DNA from: Epiperipatus broadwayi
Lineage: Eukaryota; Onychophora; Udeonychophora; Euonychophora; Peripatidae
Assembly (NCBI GenBank): GCA_028023455.1
Contig: JAQFVV010000186.1
Span: 870,001 to 934,000, forward strand
DNA: 64,000 nt
Reading direction: 5' to 3'
Shown: positions 34,409-46,744 of the stretch, piece by piece
Layout of the letters: each line of letters opens with the position of its first letter
Position numbering within the stretch: the stretch's first letter is position 1
The notes under the pieces: generated by a model
Databases searched by the model: none
The model's input: the letters and a program-made list of their open reading frames with translations, nothing else
Told to the model about the DNA's origin: nothing
Translations under genes and position numbers: made by a program

Positions 34409-36535
34409 ATGGCATTGAGGTATAAAAGAAAATATAGGTTCACAAAAAATGAATTGAATGAGGTAGGGAAGAGATTGAAAAGTGAAAAGGTGAGAGGTTT
34501 AGATGGATGGGCAGCAGAGATGGTAATAAATTTAGGGCATAGAGCAAAAGCAAAGTTATTATCATGTTTTAATAAGATGGCACAGAAGACAGTTTTTCTG
34601 GTTAGTTGGAGTAATACAAGAATAAGATTATTATTTAAAGGAAAGGGTAAGGATCATAGAAAGTTAAATAATTATAGACCGATAGCGGTAACATCAGTTT
34701 TATATAAAGTTTTCTCATATATGGTAGCTGGAAGAGTTGTAAAATGGATGGAAGAGAATAATGTAGTAGGGGAAATGCAAGGAGGTTTTAGGTCAGATAG
34801 GCGTATAGGAGATAGTTTGTTTGTAGTTACTCAAGTTATGGAGATGAGTAGGAATTCAGGTAGATCATTATATATGAGTTTTATAGATATAGGGAAAGCA
34901 TATGATAGAGTAAATAGAAATAGAGTATGGGTAAGGTTAACCAATTTGGGAATAGATAAAGCTTTAGTAAATATTATTAAGAAATTATATGAAAATAATT
35001 ATTATACTTACCAGTTAGGGGATATAGAATCAGTTAAAGTTAAAAATGGGGTGGGATTAAGGCAAGGATGCCCTATGTCACCTATTTTGTTTTTGTTGTT
35101 TTTGAGTGAAATGGAGAAAGCAATAGAAAGACTAGGAAGAGGGGTAGAGATACTATTAATAGGTGGCAAGGGAGTATATATTTTGTCAGGTCTTTTTTTG
35201 CAGATGATATCTTTTTGTGTGCAGAAAGAAGAGAAGATATGGAAATTATGTTGAGGACATGTGCAAGGGTGGGTAAAGAGATGGGGATTAAATTTAGTGA
35301 AGAAAAATAAAATATAATGATGGTTAATACTGGGGAAAGAGAAGATGTAGAATTTTTATTGGGGAATATAAAGTTAAGTGTGGTGGATAGATATAGGTAT
35401 TTGTGAATCATCTTCTGTAATCAGGAAAATTGCTTGGATGAATGGGGAAAAAAAAATGGTAAATGAAGCAAAGAAAAGAAAGGGTTTGGTAAAGAAACTA
35501 ACAGTATTTTCATATAATAATATGATGTAGCTAGAATAGTATGGAAGGGAGTTGCAGTAGCAGGGTTAACATATGGTAAAGATGCATTATGGGTTAGTAA
35601 AAGGGTTTTAGATTATTTAGAGAAAGTACAAAGGTAAGTAGGAAGACATGCATTAGATGCAGAGATATGGACAGCAAAGGAGTCAATTCAAGGAGAAATG
35701 GGATGGTCAAATTTTTATATGAGAGATACAAAAAGTAAAATGAAAATGTTTGGTAGGTTGAAGTTTATGGATAGTAAAAGAATAGCAAAAATAGTGTTCA
35801 ATTGGGTTATGAGTAAAGGGCAGGTAACAAGATGGGTGAGAAAGGTAATGCAGTATGCGAACGATTTGGATAAAGAATTTATATCAGTATACTTATTGTG
35901 TTAGAAGGATTGTTGAGTGTTATAGTGGTAAGGAATGGGATAAAAGAATAGAAGCATTAATAAAAAAATAGGGAGTTGGAGAGATGGAGAACTAGTATGT
36001 AGGTAAGAAGAGTTTAAATATATATAGAAGTAAATGGAATATTGGATGCAAGTTAATTTATGATAATAGTAAGAAAAGTAGTTTATTATTTAAGGCTCGA
36101 ACGGGATCTTTAGCAACAAGAGAATATATATGTAAATGGAAAACTATGGATAATTTAGTGTGCAAATTGTGTAAGGAAGGTATAGAAAATATTAGGCATC
36201 TGTTGATTGAATGTAAATGCTTGAAAGCAGAAAGGGTACAGATAATGAAGTTATGGGAGAATAGACATGAACAAAGTGACTATACAGAAATTGAGTTATT
36301 AGTTTTTATATTGGGTTTGCGAAGAGATAAGGGAGATTTAGATATAAAGGCCATAGAGTTGACAAAGATTATGTTGTGGAAATGGGATGGGGCAGAATAT
36401 GGGAAGACTTAAGAGTGAGGAATGGAGAATAAAATGGCTAACAGGTTTATCTGAGCATAATTACTGAGATATTCTTGACTTCGTTTAAGGAGAAGCCAAA
36501 TACATCATATCATATCACATCACATCACATGAGAG
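34409..36535 (+). pseudogene. LINE-A relic (copy 1), reverse transcriptase to 3' tail
   Basis: Open from 34409 to 35254: GLDGWAAEMV, WSNTRIRLLFKGKGKDHRKLNNYRPIAVTSVLYKV, QGGFRSDRRIGDSLF, SFIDIGKAYDRVNR and GLRQGCPMSPILFLLFLSEME are the successive RT blocks. FADD follows out of frame near 35200. Later pieces give the C-terminal finger CKLCKEGIENIRHLLIECKC (36155-36215) and IELTKIMLWKWDGAEYG. The element ends in AAATACATCATATCATATC then TCACA repeats at 36505-36530. It is 5'-truncated, with the endonuclease missing and frameshifts after the RT core. The family resembles R1/L1-like elements with the C-terminal C-x2-C-H-C finger; the exact clade is uncertain. Confidence 0.85.
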
Positions 36536-37345
36536 ATTCAAAAAGCAAAATGAAAATGTTCAGTAGATTGCAGTTTATAGATAATAAAAGAATAGCCAAA
36601 ATAGTATTTGATTGGGTTATGAATAAAGGGCAGGCAACTAGATGGATGTGAAAGTCATGCAATATGCAGAAGATTTAGATAAAGAATTTATGTCAGTATA
36701 CTTATACAAAAAGTGAGATGATTGTGTTAGGAGAATTGTTGAGTGTTTTAGTGTTAAGGAATGGGATAGAAGAATAGATTCATTAATAAAGAATAGGGAG
36801 TTGGAGAGCTAGTATGGAGAGTAAAAAGAGTTTAAATATTTATGGAAGTACACAGAATATTGGGTGTGAGTTAATTTATAATAATAGCAAGAAAAGTAGT
36901 TTACTGTTTAAGGCTGAAATGGGATCTTTAGCAACAAGGGAATGTACACATAAATGGAAAAATATGGGTGATTTAGTCTGCAAGTTATGTAAAGAAGGCA
37001 TAGAAAATATTAGGTATTTGTTAATTGAATGTAAATGTCTGGAAACAGAAAGGGTACAAATAATGAAGTCGTGGAAGAATAAATATGAACAAAGTGATTA
37101 TACTGAAAGTGGCTTGGTTTGAGAAAAGATAAGGGGTTTTTAGATATAAAGGCCATGGAGTTGACAAAGATTATGTTGTGAAAATGGGATGGAGCAGGAT
37201 AGAGAAGACTATAGAAAAACTTGGTGTGGGGAATGGAAAGGGAATTAAAAGTAGCTAACAGGTTCCTCTGGGCATAGTTGCTGAGAGATTCCTGACTCTG
37301 TATAAGAAGTCACCGTGCATCACATCACATCACATCATGCTACTG
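36530..37345 (+). pseudogene. LINE-A relic (copy 2), fused directly to copy 1 tail
   Basis: Begins at GAGAGATTCAAAAAGCAAAA, equivalent to 35719 of copy 1, immediately after the TCACA tail of copy 1. It carries the same C-terminal finger (about 36975-37045) and ends in GCATCACATCACATCACATC. Stops are frequent. Confidence 0.85.
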
Positions 37346-39441
37346 AAATATTTTACTGTATGAAATGCTGCTCCATTTCAAAATTAGGAAGGAATGATAA
37401 ATTTGAAAAATTTGTAACCTGAAAAAATGTTTTGTATGAACATATCTGCTCCCATATGATAAAATGGATTAGAATTTGGTTTTTATTTTTTGTTTATTTA
37501 CATTTTTTTTTAAAATAGTATATAATTGAAATACTGTATATTTATACTGTGCATATCACAATTTCACTGTCCATATATATATTATCTATAACTATAGTCT
37601 TAAAATAGTATATTGGTTAAGGTTATCAAATATAATAGACAAATTTGGGGAGGGGGTGGCGTTGAATCAACTAATAATTTTCCCCCCAGTACGTTATTTT
37701 TAAAGTTTAGATTGGGAATATTAGATATGAAGGTAGTTGATATACAAATACTTTGCAAAATTTATACTTGATAACTAAAGCTTCATATATCAAAATTCCG
37801 CTTATCATTTTGGTGCTGAATCGTCATATGACGTCCACAGCAATAACAATTCATTTATTAAATTTGTTTTTCCAATCATGTTAAATTTTTTAACTGGTAT
37901 TATTTTTCTCGCAATCTGATAAAATGCAGATTCGAAGTGAATTTAATTTGAATATTTGCTTTAAAATGAATTTAGTAAAACTAAAATAATATTCAACAGA
38001 TTTGATATTTGCTAGATTATTATGGTAAAAAAAAAAAAATAATAATTTGCAGAAAGCAATTGTAAAAGTTGTTTGGAGATCTCCCCCTTCCCTTGTGGTA
38101 AAATTTTTCTAAGCTGATTGTAGATATTCGCTTATGTTTAGATTTTCGCTTGCTTTTAAATAATCATTTGTGTGCCTGTACTATGTTTATATAAATGAAT
38201 TAAAAAAAATATGCATTCATAGTAAAGCGTCCTTAAATGGATCTGATGGCTAAAGGAGCAGATGTTTAATTGGCATCTTTAGCTTGTTTACATTTTTTTA
38301 TTAAGATTGGCTTCCAAACAAGGTTATAGAAATTTAAACCTAAGAGAGTTTTAATTTTTTTTTCGACATTTCTTTATTACATACTTAATGCGCACTTGTT
38401 TCGATTTTCCACATCAAACATGTAAAAAAAGATTGCATGGAATTGATAATATCTTCTTAACATTACTTAATAATTAAATAAATGAATAATAATGACCAAA
38501 AGTAGGTTACTTTTTATACTGTGGATTGGAATATGAATAACTTCATTTCCTTCTTTTTTTTATTAAAATTCTGGAAACATTACAAGTATACAGTTTCAAC
38601 ACCTAATAAGAGATCTTACGTATGGGTGTGTGTATATATATAATTGACTCAGTAATAAAGAGCTCGCAATTTATTAAGCCTAGAAGGATCATATATATAT
38701 TAAAATATCTTTTACAAATTTATTTTATATATATTAATTTCATTTATATTTTAAAAACTACCTCATTTCATATTTGCACATACTTGAAATAGATTTTGAT
38801 TTAAACTATGGACTCAATATCCATTGAAGTGGGTCACCAGGGATGGAGACAGGATTCAAATTTATTAAAGAGGTTTATTCTGGTATAAATAATTAGACAT
38901 GGGAAAACATTATTAATCAATACTATTTTTTTAAATATATTAATAAATTCCTATTTTATAATTAAAATTAGAATTGTGAAATAAATATAATAAAACCTTG
39001 AATTAAAATTACAAAAGATTGTTTCCAGTGTTCACTTAATAAAAGAAAACATACTAAAACTTAGATTAGTTAAAGGTATAAACTTTTTTCATAATATACT
39101 CTGTATATGGTAGTAAAATAAAAATTAAATATTACAAGATCCCTAAAAAATGACAATGAAAATCACTGCTCCCATTGGCTGCTGGAGGACATATTGGCAT
39201 CCTTAGACATTCTACATTATGTACAATATCAGATAGATTTAATAAATTTAAAATGAAGACTGCAAGTTTCAAAAAAAAAAATTGACTTTTTAAATGAAAA
39301 CTTAGTGTATTTTCATTTAACTTTCCAAAGTTTTTGGTCTTATCAATGGGTTTTTTTCCTTGTCACAATTTATAAATTTTATTTTAATATTCATATTAAA
39401 AATCATTGTCTTTGTTACATGTATGTCATAACTATTTAATT
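37346..39441. other. AT-rich unassigned stretch
   Basis: No gene or element recognised over about 2.1 kb. Confidence 0.4.
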
Positions 39442-39645
39442 CAGAAGTGGGAAACCTTATTTCTTTCCAGGACCACTTGGATATTTATAATATCATTTGC
39501 AGTCCATACAAAATAATCAACTTAAAAATTAGCCTGCCATATGTGATCATCCCTAATATTTAAAGGTAGACAACCATTTCAATTGACAGATCAATTTCAC
39601 CTTTCTCTTTTTTAAACAAGGGCATGTGAATTAAAAATAAAGCAA

Positions 39646-39814
<169 letters not shown>

Positions 39815-40019
39815 TGATGACTGTTTCACATTTAATGTCAATTTTTTTAATTAGCCTTGTAACTATTTTTCATGACACATTTATATTCATAAATGTCTTT
39901 TTAGTTAGATTAATTCTAGAGCAACTAGAATGCAGTCTTTTATAAGCTTCCCTTCAGAAAATGGTTTACAATTTCCTACTTTTTTTTTTTTTAAAGTAAC
40001 TTGCTTTCACAGAATTTTC

Positions 40020-40303
40020 TGATTTCTTTATACTTTTTATGAAACATATCAGTTACTTAATAAAGCTTATTTCAAGTTTTCTATTTTAAAATTTCCATCT
40101 TCCACAACAATTTTGTTGTAATCAGAATGTTTTAATAAATAGAGCATCTTAATATTATGTTCTTTATCAAATGAAATATTTTCCAGACATATTAGTCATA
40201 ATAATTTAGTATTGTTTTCTATAAAAAAATGTGCATTGGTTCATTTCTTTTGAAGTACATAATTTTCTGTATCAATTTTTCCTATCTTACTCCGTGCAGC
40301 CAT
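40020..40303 (-). pseudogene. hAT transposase N-terminus (BED-like zinc finger region)
   Basis: From ATG at 40303 on the minus strand one frame reads MAARSKIGKIDTENYVLQKK, then (after a stop) TNAHFFIENNTKLL, a TGA at the expected first zinc-binding cysteine, LICLENISFDKEHNIKMLYL then LKHSDYNKI, and further IENLK-ALLSN. This is the start of hAT transposases of the ZBED/GTF2IRD2-like type, where C-x2-C ... H-x5-H binds DNA (C-L-I-C ... N-x-KRHY-x-x-KH). At least five in-frame stops are seen. The rest of the transposase (left of 40020) is unrecognisable. Confidence 0.7.
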
Positions 40304-40336
40304 CTTAATAAGAAAAATAAATAAATGCATCATCAT

Positions 40337-40358
40337 CATCATAATAATAATAATGATG

Positions 40359-40423
<65 letters not shown>

Positions 40424-41950
40424 TCAATTTATTAATATTTCAACAATTAATAAAACCATTTAAAAATATATTACAACTTAAATATTTGATAAAGTAATTG
40501 TTGTTTCCTCAACAAATGTCTTTATATCTACTAAAAGTATGTCAATATCAGTCAAGCGTTGTTAGCCAAGAAGTCATCACAGCTGCCTTGCAAACAAGTA
40601 GTTGGTTGCAGACAGTTGTTGGTTCACCTCCTGGCTGATGCTATGACATATGAAAGTATATCAATATCATTAAAAAATATATTATAAAAATTTGGTAGAC
40701 TATATAATGCTGCCAAATATAAAGTTTCACATTTATATTTATCAATGCTAAATAAATTCTTATTCGTTGTAACTACATAAATAAATTTTAAAAATAGTTT
40801 TGAAATACAATTATGTAAAAAAAATTTCCATGAATAATTAAATAAAATTTCATAGCATGAATCACTTTTCTATGAAACAAATTTATACCAACATCTTTTG
40901 CATTAATTATATTAGTGAATGTATTATATATTGACTGTAATTTATTTACATGAGATAACTTATCTGAGTTCCATATTATTGAACCATACTCCATCATAGG
41001 AAGTACAAGTGTTTTAAACAAATCAATTTTAACAAAAATATTAAAATAATGTCCATTATAAAGAATAAGACATTTTATTGGCTTTACATAAAATATTATC
41101 CACATGAGTTGTAAAAGATCTATTTTGATTAAACCATACTCCAAGGTCTTTATAATACTTTTTATATTCAATAGTTTCATTATTTATATAATATGAGTCC
41201 ACATAGTATTTAACTTTTCTTGTATATATAACAGCATAACCTTTCTTTATATTTATGTACACGTTATTCTTTAAACCATTCATAAAAGTTATCTATATAA
41301 AATTGAAGCTGTAAATGATCCTTATGACAAGTAATTAATTTAAATATTTTACAATCATCAGAATATGATAATAGACTATCCTTCACTATATATCTATCCA
41401 AATCATTTATATATATATATATTACAAATAATAATGGTGCCAATATACTACCTAGTGGAACACCTAATTCATTAACATAAGCATGTGAAACATTATTATT
41501 ATATTTAATAAAAGATCTATTTTGCAAAAATGACCTAAACCAATTTAACAAATTTAATGAGAAGCCCATATCAGACATTTTATTTAAAAGTTTAGAATGA
41601 ATAACTCTATCAAAAGCTCTACTTAAATCAAAATAAAGTACATCAAGTTTTTTTTTTTTTCATATGTCAAATGTGCTGACTGGGAAGTGAACCCAAGGCA
41701 GCTGCTTGGAAGGCAGCTACAGAATGGGCAATATGATCATGCATAGTTAGTAAATTTGTTTCAATAGATTTACATGGTAAAAATCTATGTTGAAAACTTG
41801 AAACCAACAAATTAACTTGACTAATAATACCATTATATATACACTTCTCAAATATTTTTGAAAAAATAGATAAAACTGAGATTGGTCTATAGGTAGAAAC
41901 TTCTGAATGAGAACTGTTTTTATGTATTGGTATAACCTTAATTATTTTCA
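40337..41950 (-). pseudogene. LINE-B copy 1, reverse transcriptase
   Basis: Minus strand: IKVIPIHKNSSHSEVSTYRP (41948-41889), RPISVLSIFSKIFEKCIYNG, FQHRFLPCKSIETNLLTMHDHIAHSV, then after a small insertion YFDLSRAFD-like text, GFSLNLLNWFRSFLQNRS, GVPLGSILAPLLFVIYI, and the catalytic SYSDDCKIFKL near 41360. The C-terminal part follows to about 40790. The 3' end is AATAAATTGAATT followed by ATT repeats (40337-40422 on the plus strand). It is 5'-truncated exactly at the tail of LINE-B copy 2. Broken into several frames. Confidence 0.85.
41648..41720 (-). tRNA. tRNA-Gly(UCC) 3'-half pseudogene with A tail, inserted in LINE-B
   Basis: Read on the minus strand: anticodon arm CTGCCTTCCAAGCAG (41716-41702, anticodon TCC), T arm GGGTTCACTTCCC (41694-41682), the 3' acceptor side to about 41672, then a short TTTGACATATG and an oligo-A run (41661-41648). 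The D arm and 5' acceptor are absent. It interrupts the LINE-B RT frame between DHIAHSV and the DLSKAFD block. A 5'-truncated tRNA with an A tail suggests reverse transcription by a LINE; no clear target-site duplication is seen. Not a functional tRNA gene. Confidence 0.75.
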
Positions 41951-42172
41951 AGTAGTAGTAGTAGTAGTAATAGTAGTAGTACTAGTAGTAATAATAACAA
42001 CAACAATAATAATTCAATTCTAATTTATTACATACATTTGAACATTTTTGCTTTAACAGAAATACACGAGTAAATATTACAAGTCATATGTCACATGACC
42101 TAATTTTAAAAGGTTGTATTACAAATGTTATGTAAAGAGTTTGCAAATAAGCTCTTAACAAGCTTTTCAGAA

Positions 42173-42229
42173 TATCCATAACCACATACTGATTTCTGCT
42201 ACTGGATTCATCAGTGAGGTTCTAGGATA
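42173..42229 (-). ncRNA. Hammerhead ribozyme relic (family A1, copy 2)
   Basis: Minus strand: distal TATCC (42229-42225) with GGATA (42177-42173); CCTCA (42219-42215); CTGATGA intact (42214-42208); an 11-nt stem II region that no longer pairs well; GAAA intact (42196-42193). Stem III has lost its palindrome (ATCAGT). Probably inactive. Confidence 0.55.
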
Positions 42230-42591
42230 TTCAAGCATTAGATTAAAAACACCAGGACAAGCCCAGCACTTTATCTAATAGATAACTATTAAGTAGAAAA
42301 TCTGAAATTTTCAGACATTCATATGTCTTCCAATACAGCTATCTAACTTAAATAGCCATATGGGACAACCAAGTTCATATACACCATATAATATCGATAT
42401 GGTACTGGAGCAAGTTCAGATAACCATATTATATGGTATATCTGAACTTAGTTCAATCCCATATGGCTATTTAAGTTAGATAGCTGGGTTGGAAGACATA
42501 CGAATGTCTGAAAATTTCAGATTTTCTACTTAATAATTATCTATTAAATAAAGTGCTGGGCTTGTCCTGGTATTTTAATCTAATGCTTGAA

Positions 42592-42648
42592 TATCCTAGA
42601 ACCTCACTGAGGAAGCCAGTAGAGGAAACCGGTCTGGGATTGGGGATA
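42592..42648 (+). ncRNA. Hammerhead ribozyme-like motif (family A1, copy 3), best conserved cleavage half
   Basis: Distal stem I TATCC (42592-42596) with GGATA (42644-42648); proximal CCTCA (42602-42606) with TGGGA (42635-42639), four pairs. Core CTGAGGA (42607-42613) is allowed because position 7 is free. GAAA is 42625-42628, stem III palindrome ACCGGT is 42628-42633 and the cleavage site is after GTC (C42634). Stem II (42614-42624) lacks the usual G-C closing pair and hardly pairs, which would weaken or abolish activity. The short palindromic stem III suggests it would work best as a dimer. Confidence 0.6.
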
Positions 42649-45195
42649 TTCTGCAAAGCTTTTTAAGAGCTTATTATAACAAGTAAATATTTATACATTA
42701 TTAATAATTACAAAGTAAATATACAATAAACAAAACATTATTCAATATATTAACATTTTAACAAAAATATACAATATAGAAAATTATAATTCATAATCAA
42801 AATATGAAAATCTACATTATCTACAGTAAATTCAATTTTTTTTATTATTATTTATAAAGTAATCACAAAAAATATCAATGTTATTAAATTTTGATTATAT
42901 AACTTTTGCAATCTGTTAATGATAGATTTATTTAAAAAAGAATTTTTCCTCTTTTTAATATTAAAAGTGTATACTTCCCTTAACAAATGAGAAGGAACTC
43001 TTAATTCAATTTTAGATATACACTCATTAACATCATTTTTTCCATCAATTAACTTTTTTAAGAATACCATATCTTTATTTAGTCTTTTTTCAATTAGAAT
43101 TGTTTTAAGATTTAAATTTTCTCCCTTTATTAGCTTAATAAATTTTTTCTCTGTACTAGAAATTTTAGATTCAATATAAATCTAATCCAAATTCCATATA
43201 AAAGACCCATACTCCTACAAAGGTACAACAAGAGAACAAAATAATATGTGCTTTGTATAAGGATATCTTTGCCAAATCTCAAAATATATCCCATCTGTCT
43301 ATATGCTTTACTTATATCTTATACGCTTATTAAAAGTAAAATGGTTACACAATATAATTCCTAGAACAGAAACAACTTCTTTGTATATAATAACATCTTC
43401 CTCAATCTTATAATGGTAAACAGATCTATCTGTTTTATTGGTGTAAGAGACAATACATATTTTACTTATATTTATTTTTATATTATTAAATTTACACCAT
43501 TTTTTGAAATAATATCTTTTTGAAGATCAATATGATCATCATATGTGCTAATCTTTTTAAATAATTTACAATCATCTGCATAGGTAAGTATCATTCTTTT
43601 TAAAATGTTTTGATCAAGATCACACATGAAAACATTAAAGAGTAAATGTGTTAATATTCCATCCTGAGTAACCCCGATCTTCCTTTTTGAATAGCTTAGA
43701 GTTAATTTTATCTATACAAATGTATGAGCAATTATTTTTCAAATAATTAATAAACCATGCAATTAAATGATAACTAATTCCCATTAATTTAAGTTTATAT
43801 ATTAGGTAATTATGTGGTGCATTATCAAATGCTTGTGACATATCAAAATAAATAATATCAAGTTGCATCTGTCAGTAAGAGCATGAGCTATATGATCAGA
43901 TATTATCATTAAGTTACTATCAACAGACTTTCCAGGTACAAAACCATGTTGATAATTAGGCAAGATCTTAATCATATCTTTCATAAATCTTAGCAAATGA
44001 AGACAGTACTGAGATAGGTCTATAATTATCCTAAATCAGACCTATCTCTCTGCTTAGAAATAGGCACAATCTTAGAAATTTTAAATATGTCAAGAACAAT
44101 GCATTTTTCAATAGACAAATTAATTATAGAATGTAATGGAGTTACCAAACAGTCTGCACAACTCTCAATAACAAAATTAGGAATATTATTATATCCCATA
44201 GATGATTTCTATTTAAGTTTGTATACATCAGTAATATTAAGTTGATCTATATCAAAATTCCCATTACTTTCATTATTTGATTCAATATCAGTCATAACAC
44301 CATCAATAATATTTGAATACATATTTGTGAAATGATTAACTACTTCACTCATAGAAGGCTGTATTAAATTATTTTTGTAACTTTTATTCTCAACAATATT
44401 TAAATTTTTAATATAATTCCAAAGCATTTGTGGATTAAGTTTAAAACCTTTTTAATGCTACTTAAATGATTATCATAATCTCTTTTCATTATAATTTTTT
44501 TATAAACATGCAATGCATTAAATTTTTTATGCAATTCTTTATCATTGGCTAATTTATATAATCTATGATATTTATGTTTCCTATTTAGTCCCTTACATAA
44601 TTCTTTAGAAAACCATTTATGATATTTATAACTATTATATTATGAACATCTAATAGGAACATAATGATCCAAACATTTTTGAATTATATCAATAAATTTA
44701 TTTACAGCTTCATTTGGATCGCTTTCCATAAAAATTACACTCCAATCAGTATTCTCCCCAGCTTTATATAAACCATGATAATTATCATGTCTATAATCTT
44801 TGAAAGAACTTTTAACAGACTTTATATGCTCATATGACCCATCTATTACAAATTCCAAAGATGGATGATAAGAATCAGAAGATATGAGAGCCTTTTCTGC
44901 CAAATTACATTTTAAAATATTACTGGTACTAAATAATAGATCAAGTATTTTACTCTTAACATTAGTAAACCTATTAAACTGATTTAATTTAATTAATTCA
45001 ACAAAACTTTTTATTCTAAATAGTTTATTATTTTTACCAACAGCCTTATTATTACATATCAGATAATCTGATTCATTGAAATCACCTACTATAATAATAT
45101 ATTTGTATTTCACTAAAATATATTCAACCTTTGTCAAAAATGTATCTACTTCACTATATAAAAGAATAGGTCTAAAATATACAGTAGCCAATACT

Positions 45196-45582
45196 ACTAC
45201 TACTATTACTACTACTAATAATAGTAATATAATAACAATAACAACAACAATAATAACAACAACAAAACAAAGTAAAATTCAAGTTTTATTTTTGCTGGTA
45301 TGAAAATCATTATAAAAACAAGCAAAATGCCTTCCGCAATGTAGAATGAATATAGTCAGTTAAATCTCACAATATAAATAATTTGTTGAAATATTTTATC
45401 TCTGATAAAATGAACTAGAACAATTATTAAAGATTGGAAAGAGAAAGTGAAATAATTGAGAAAATAAATATTTTATTTTACTAAATTATTAATTCAATAT
45501 TTGCATTACTCAAGTGTTTAAATAGAAGTTTAATACAAGGCCATTTTATATATGTTTATAAAAATGTTTGCAGACCAGATTG
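45196..45582 (-). repeat. Trinucleotide tail and probable LINE-B 3' terminus (copy 3), then unassigned hAT interior
   Basis: 45195-45265 (ACT, ATT, AAC and similar triplets) resembles the LINE-B copy 2 tail. It is followed by AAAATTCAAGTTTTATTTTT, a degenerate inverse of the LINE-B terminus. Copy 2 would thus have inserted into the tail of a third, mostly unrecognisable copy. Confidence 0.4.
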
Positions 45583-45643
45583 AAAAATTTTGAAAGCCAA
45601 AATTGGCTTATGGGCTGCATGTTTCCCCACCACTGGTTTAATC

Positions 45644-46744
45644 ATTATATGTAGTACATATTCTCATTTATTTTGTAAATGGAATAATAGTTTATTTGAA
45701 TAGTAAAATAAATTGAAATTATTATTATTAATATACCATTAAAAAAATTATCAGAAAGTATCTAAATAGCATTTCTTTAGTATGGTCAATCATCTATTTG
45801 ATTTTTTGTATATTTATCAATATAATGGAGTACATTCATCTTTAGTGCTAGTTATATCCATTTTTTTCAACTTCAGTTCTTTTTTGATGAATTAGATAAT
45901 TTTATAATAAGATCAAAATAAGACAATTTTAACCTGGTCATTTGTACTTTAAATAAAATTGAGAGGTCTAATTTGATCAAATATCATTTCCTTTTTGTTG
46001 CCCAAAAAATTTGAAGTCCTCTTTATCATAATCACAGTTCAAAAAATATCAATAGTTTTCTACCATTCTTAAACTGTTCTTAATACATAGCATAATTTTA
46101 TAAAACATTATAGTATTACATTTTATTACTTTTTGAAATGAAAAGTAATAGAAAATTTTATGTGTATAATATATTTAGGATTAATTTATCTAAAAACATA
46201 ACACCACACCTATTGGGCTGACAGTTTTTAATAGATACATTGTTTTTGGAGATAGAGATGAGTTTAAAGGCATTAGATATGTATGTATATAAATGTTCAT
46301 TCTTATTGCTATTAGTAATGATATTTTATTTGATTATCTACACTTATATGCCATTTTTAAGATTGCATGAATTAAAAAAAAACCCCATTATCTAATATTA
46401 AATGAGATATCAGTGAACTTTATAAAGTTAGAAGAAAAAGATAAAGAGTTAATTGACCTGAAAAGTGAATATATGAGTACGTATTTTACTTTTAAGACAT
46501 AAATATTGGAAGCACAAGAGAGGGGGGCAGAATTCATAAAATAACCGCAATGTGCAGATTGATGATATATTAAATAAGAATGGCAAAATTAGTTATTCAA
46601 ATTAATGATGTTCAAGTTAAAGTAGGTAATTTTAATTTTAGAATAATAAATAGAATACACAAAAAATATATGTACAATCATACTAGAGATGTTTTATGTT
46701 GTACACTTAATTAGCAAAGTATACCTATCATGCTTTTGAATCTT
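45644..46744. other. AT-rich unassigned stretch
   Basis: No gene or element recognised. Confidence 0.4.

Larger units (their letters stand above)
42079..42681. mobile_element. Palindromic ribozyme-bearing element (family A1) with target-site duplication
   Basis: Arms 42148-42403 and 42425-42676 are inverted copies with about 85-90 % identity by eye and about 20 bp between them. An extra module (CAAGTCATATGTCACATGACC) sits outside the left arm. Both arms carry a hammerhead motif. AGTAAATATT is present on both sides (42069-42078 and 42682-42691), a 10-bp target-site duplication within LINE-B copy 2. No coding sequence. The structure agrees with a non-autonomous element related to PLE terminal repeats; this is inference. 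Confidence 0.75.
41951..45195 (-). pseudogene. LINE-B copy 2, endonuclease and reverse transcriptase
   Basis: Minus strand from 45191: RPILLYSEVDTFL...KYIIIVGDFNESDYL, then ILDLLFST and LISSDSYHPSLEF, the GDFN and SD(H) motifs of an apurinic-type endonuclease. Then come an open frame at 44427-44209, RT text (FVPGKSVDSNLMIISDHIAHAL; DIIYFDMSQAFDNAPHNYLIYKLKLMG; YADDCKLFKK near 43580) and the C-terminal part to 42850. The 3' untranslated end is split by the hairpin at 42079-42681 and resumes at 42012-42068, ending TAATAAATTAGAATTGAATT with a mixed trinucleotide tail (41951-42012). Frameshifts abound. Confidence 0.85.
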
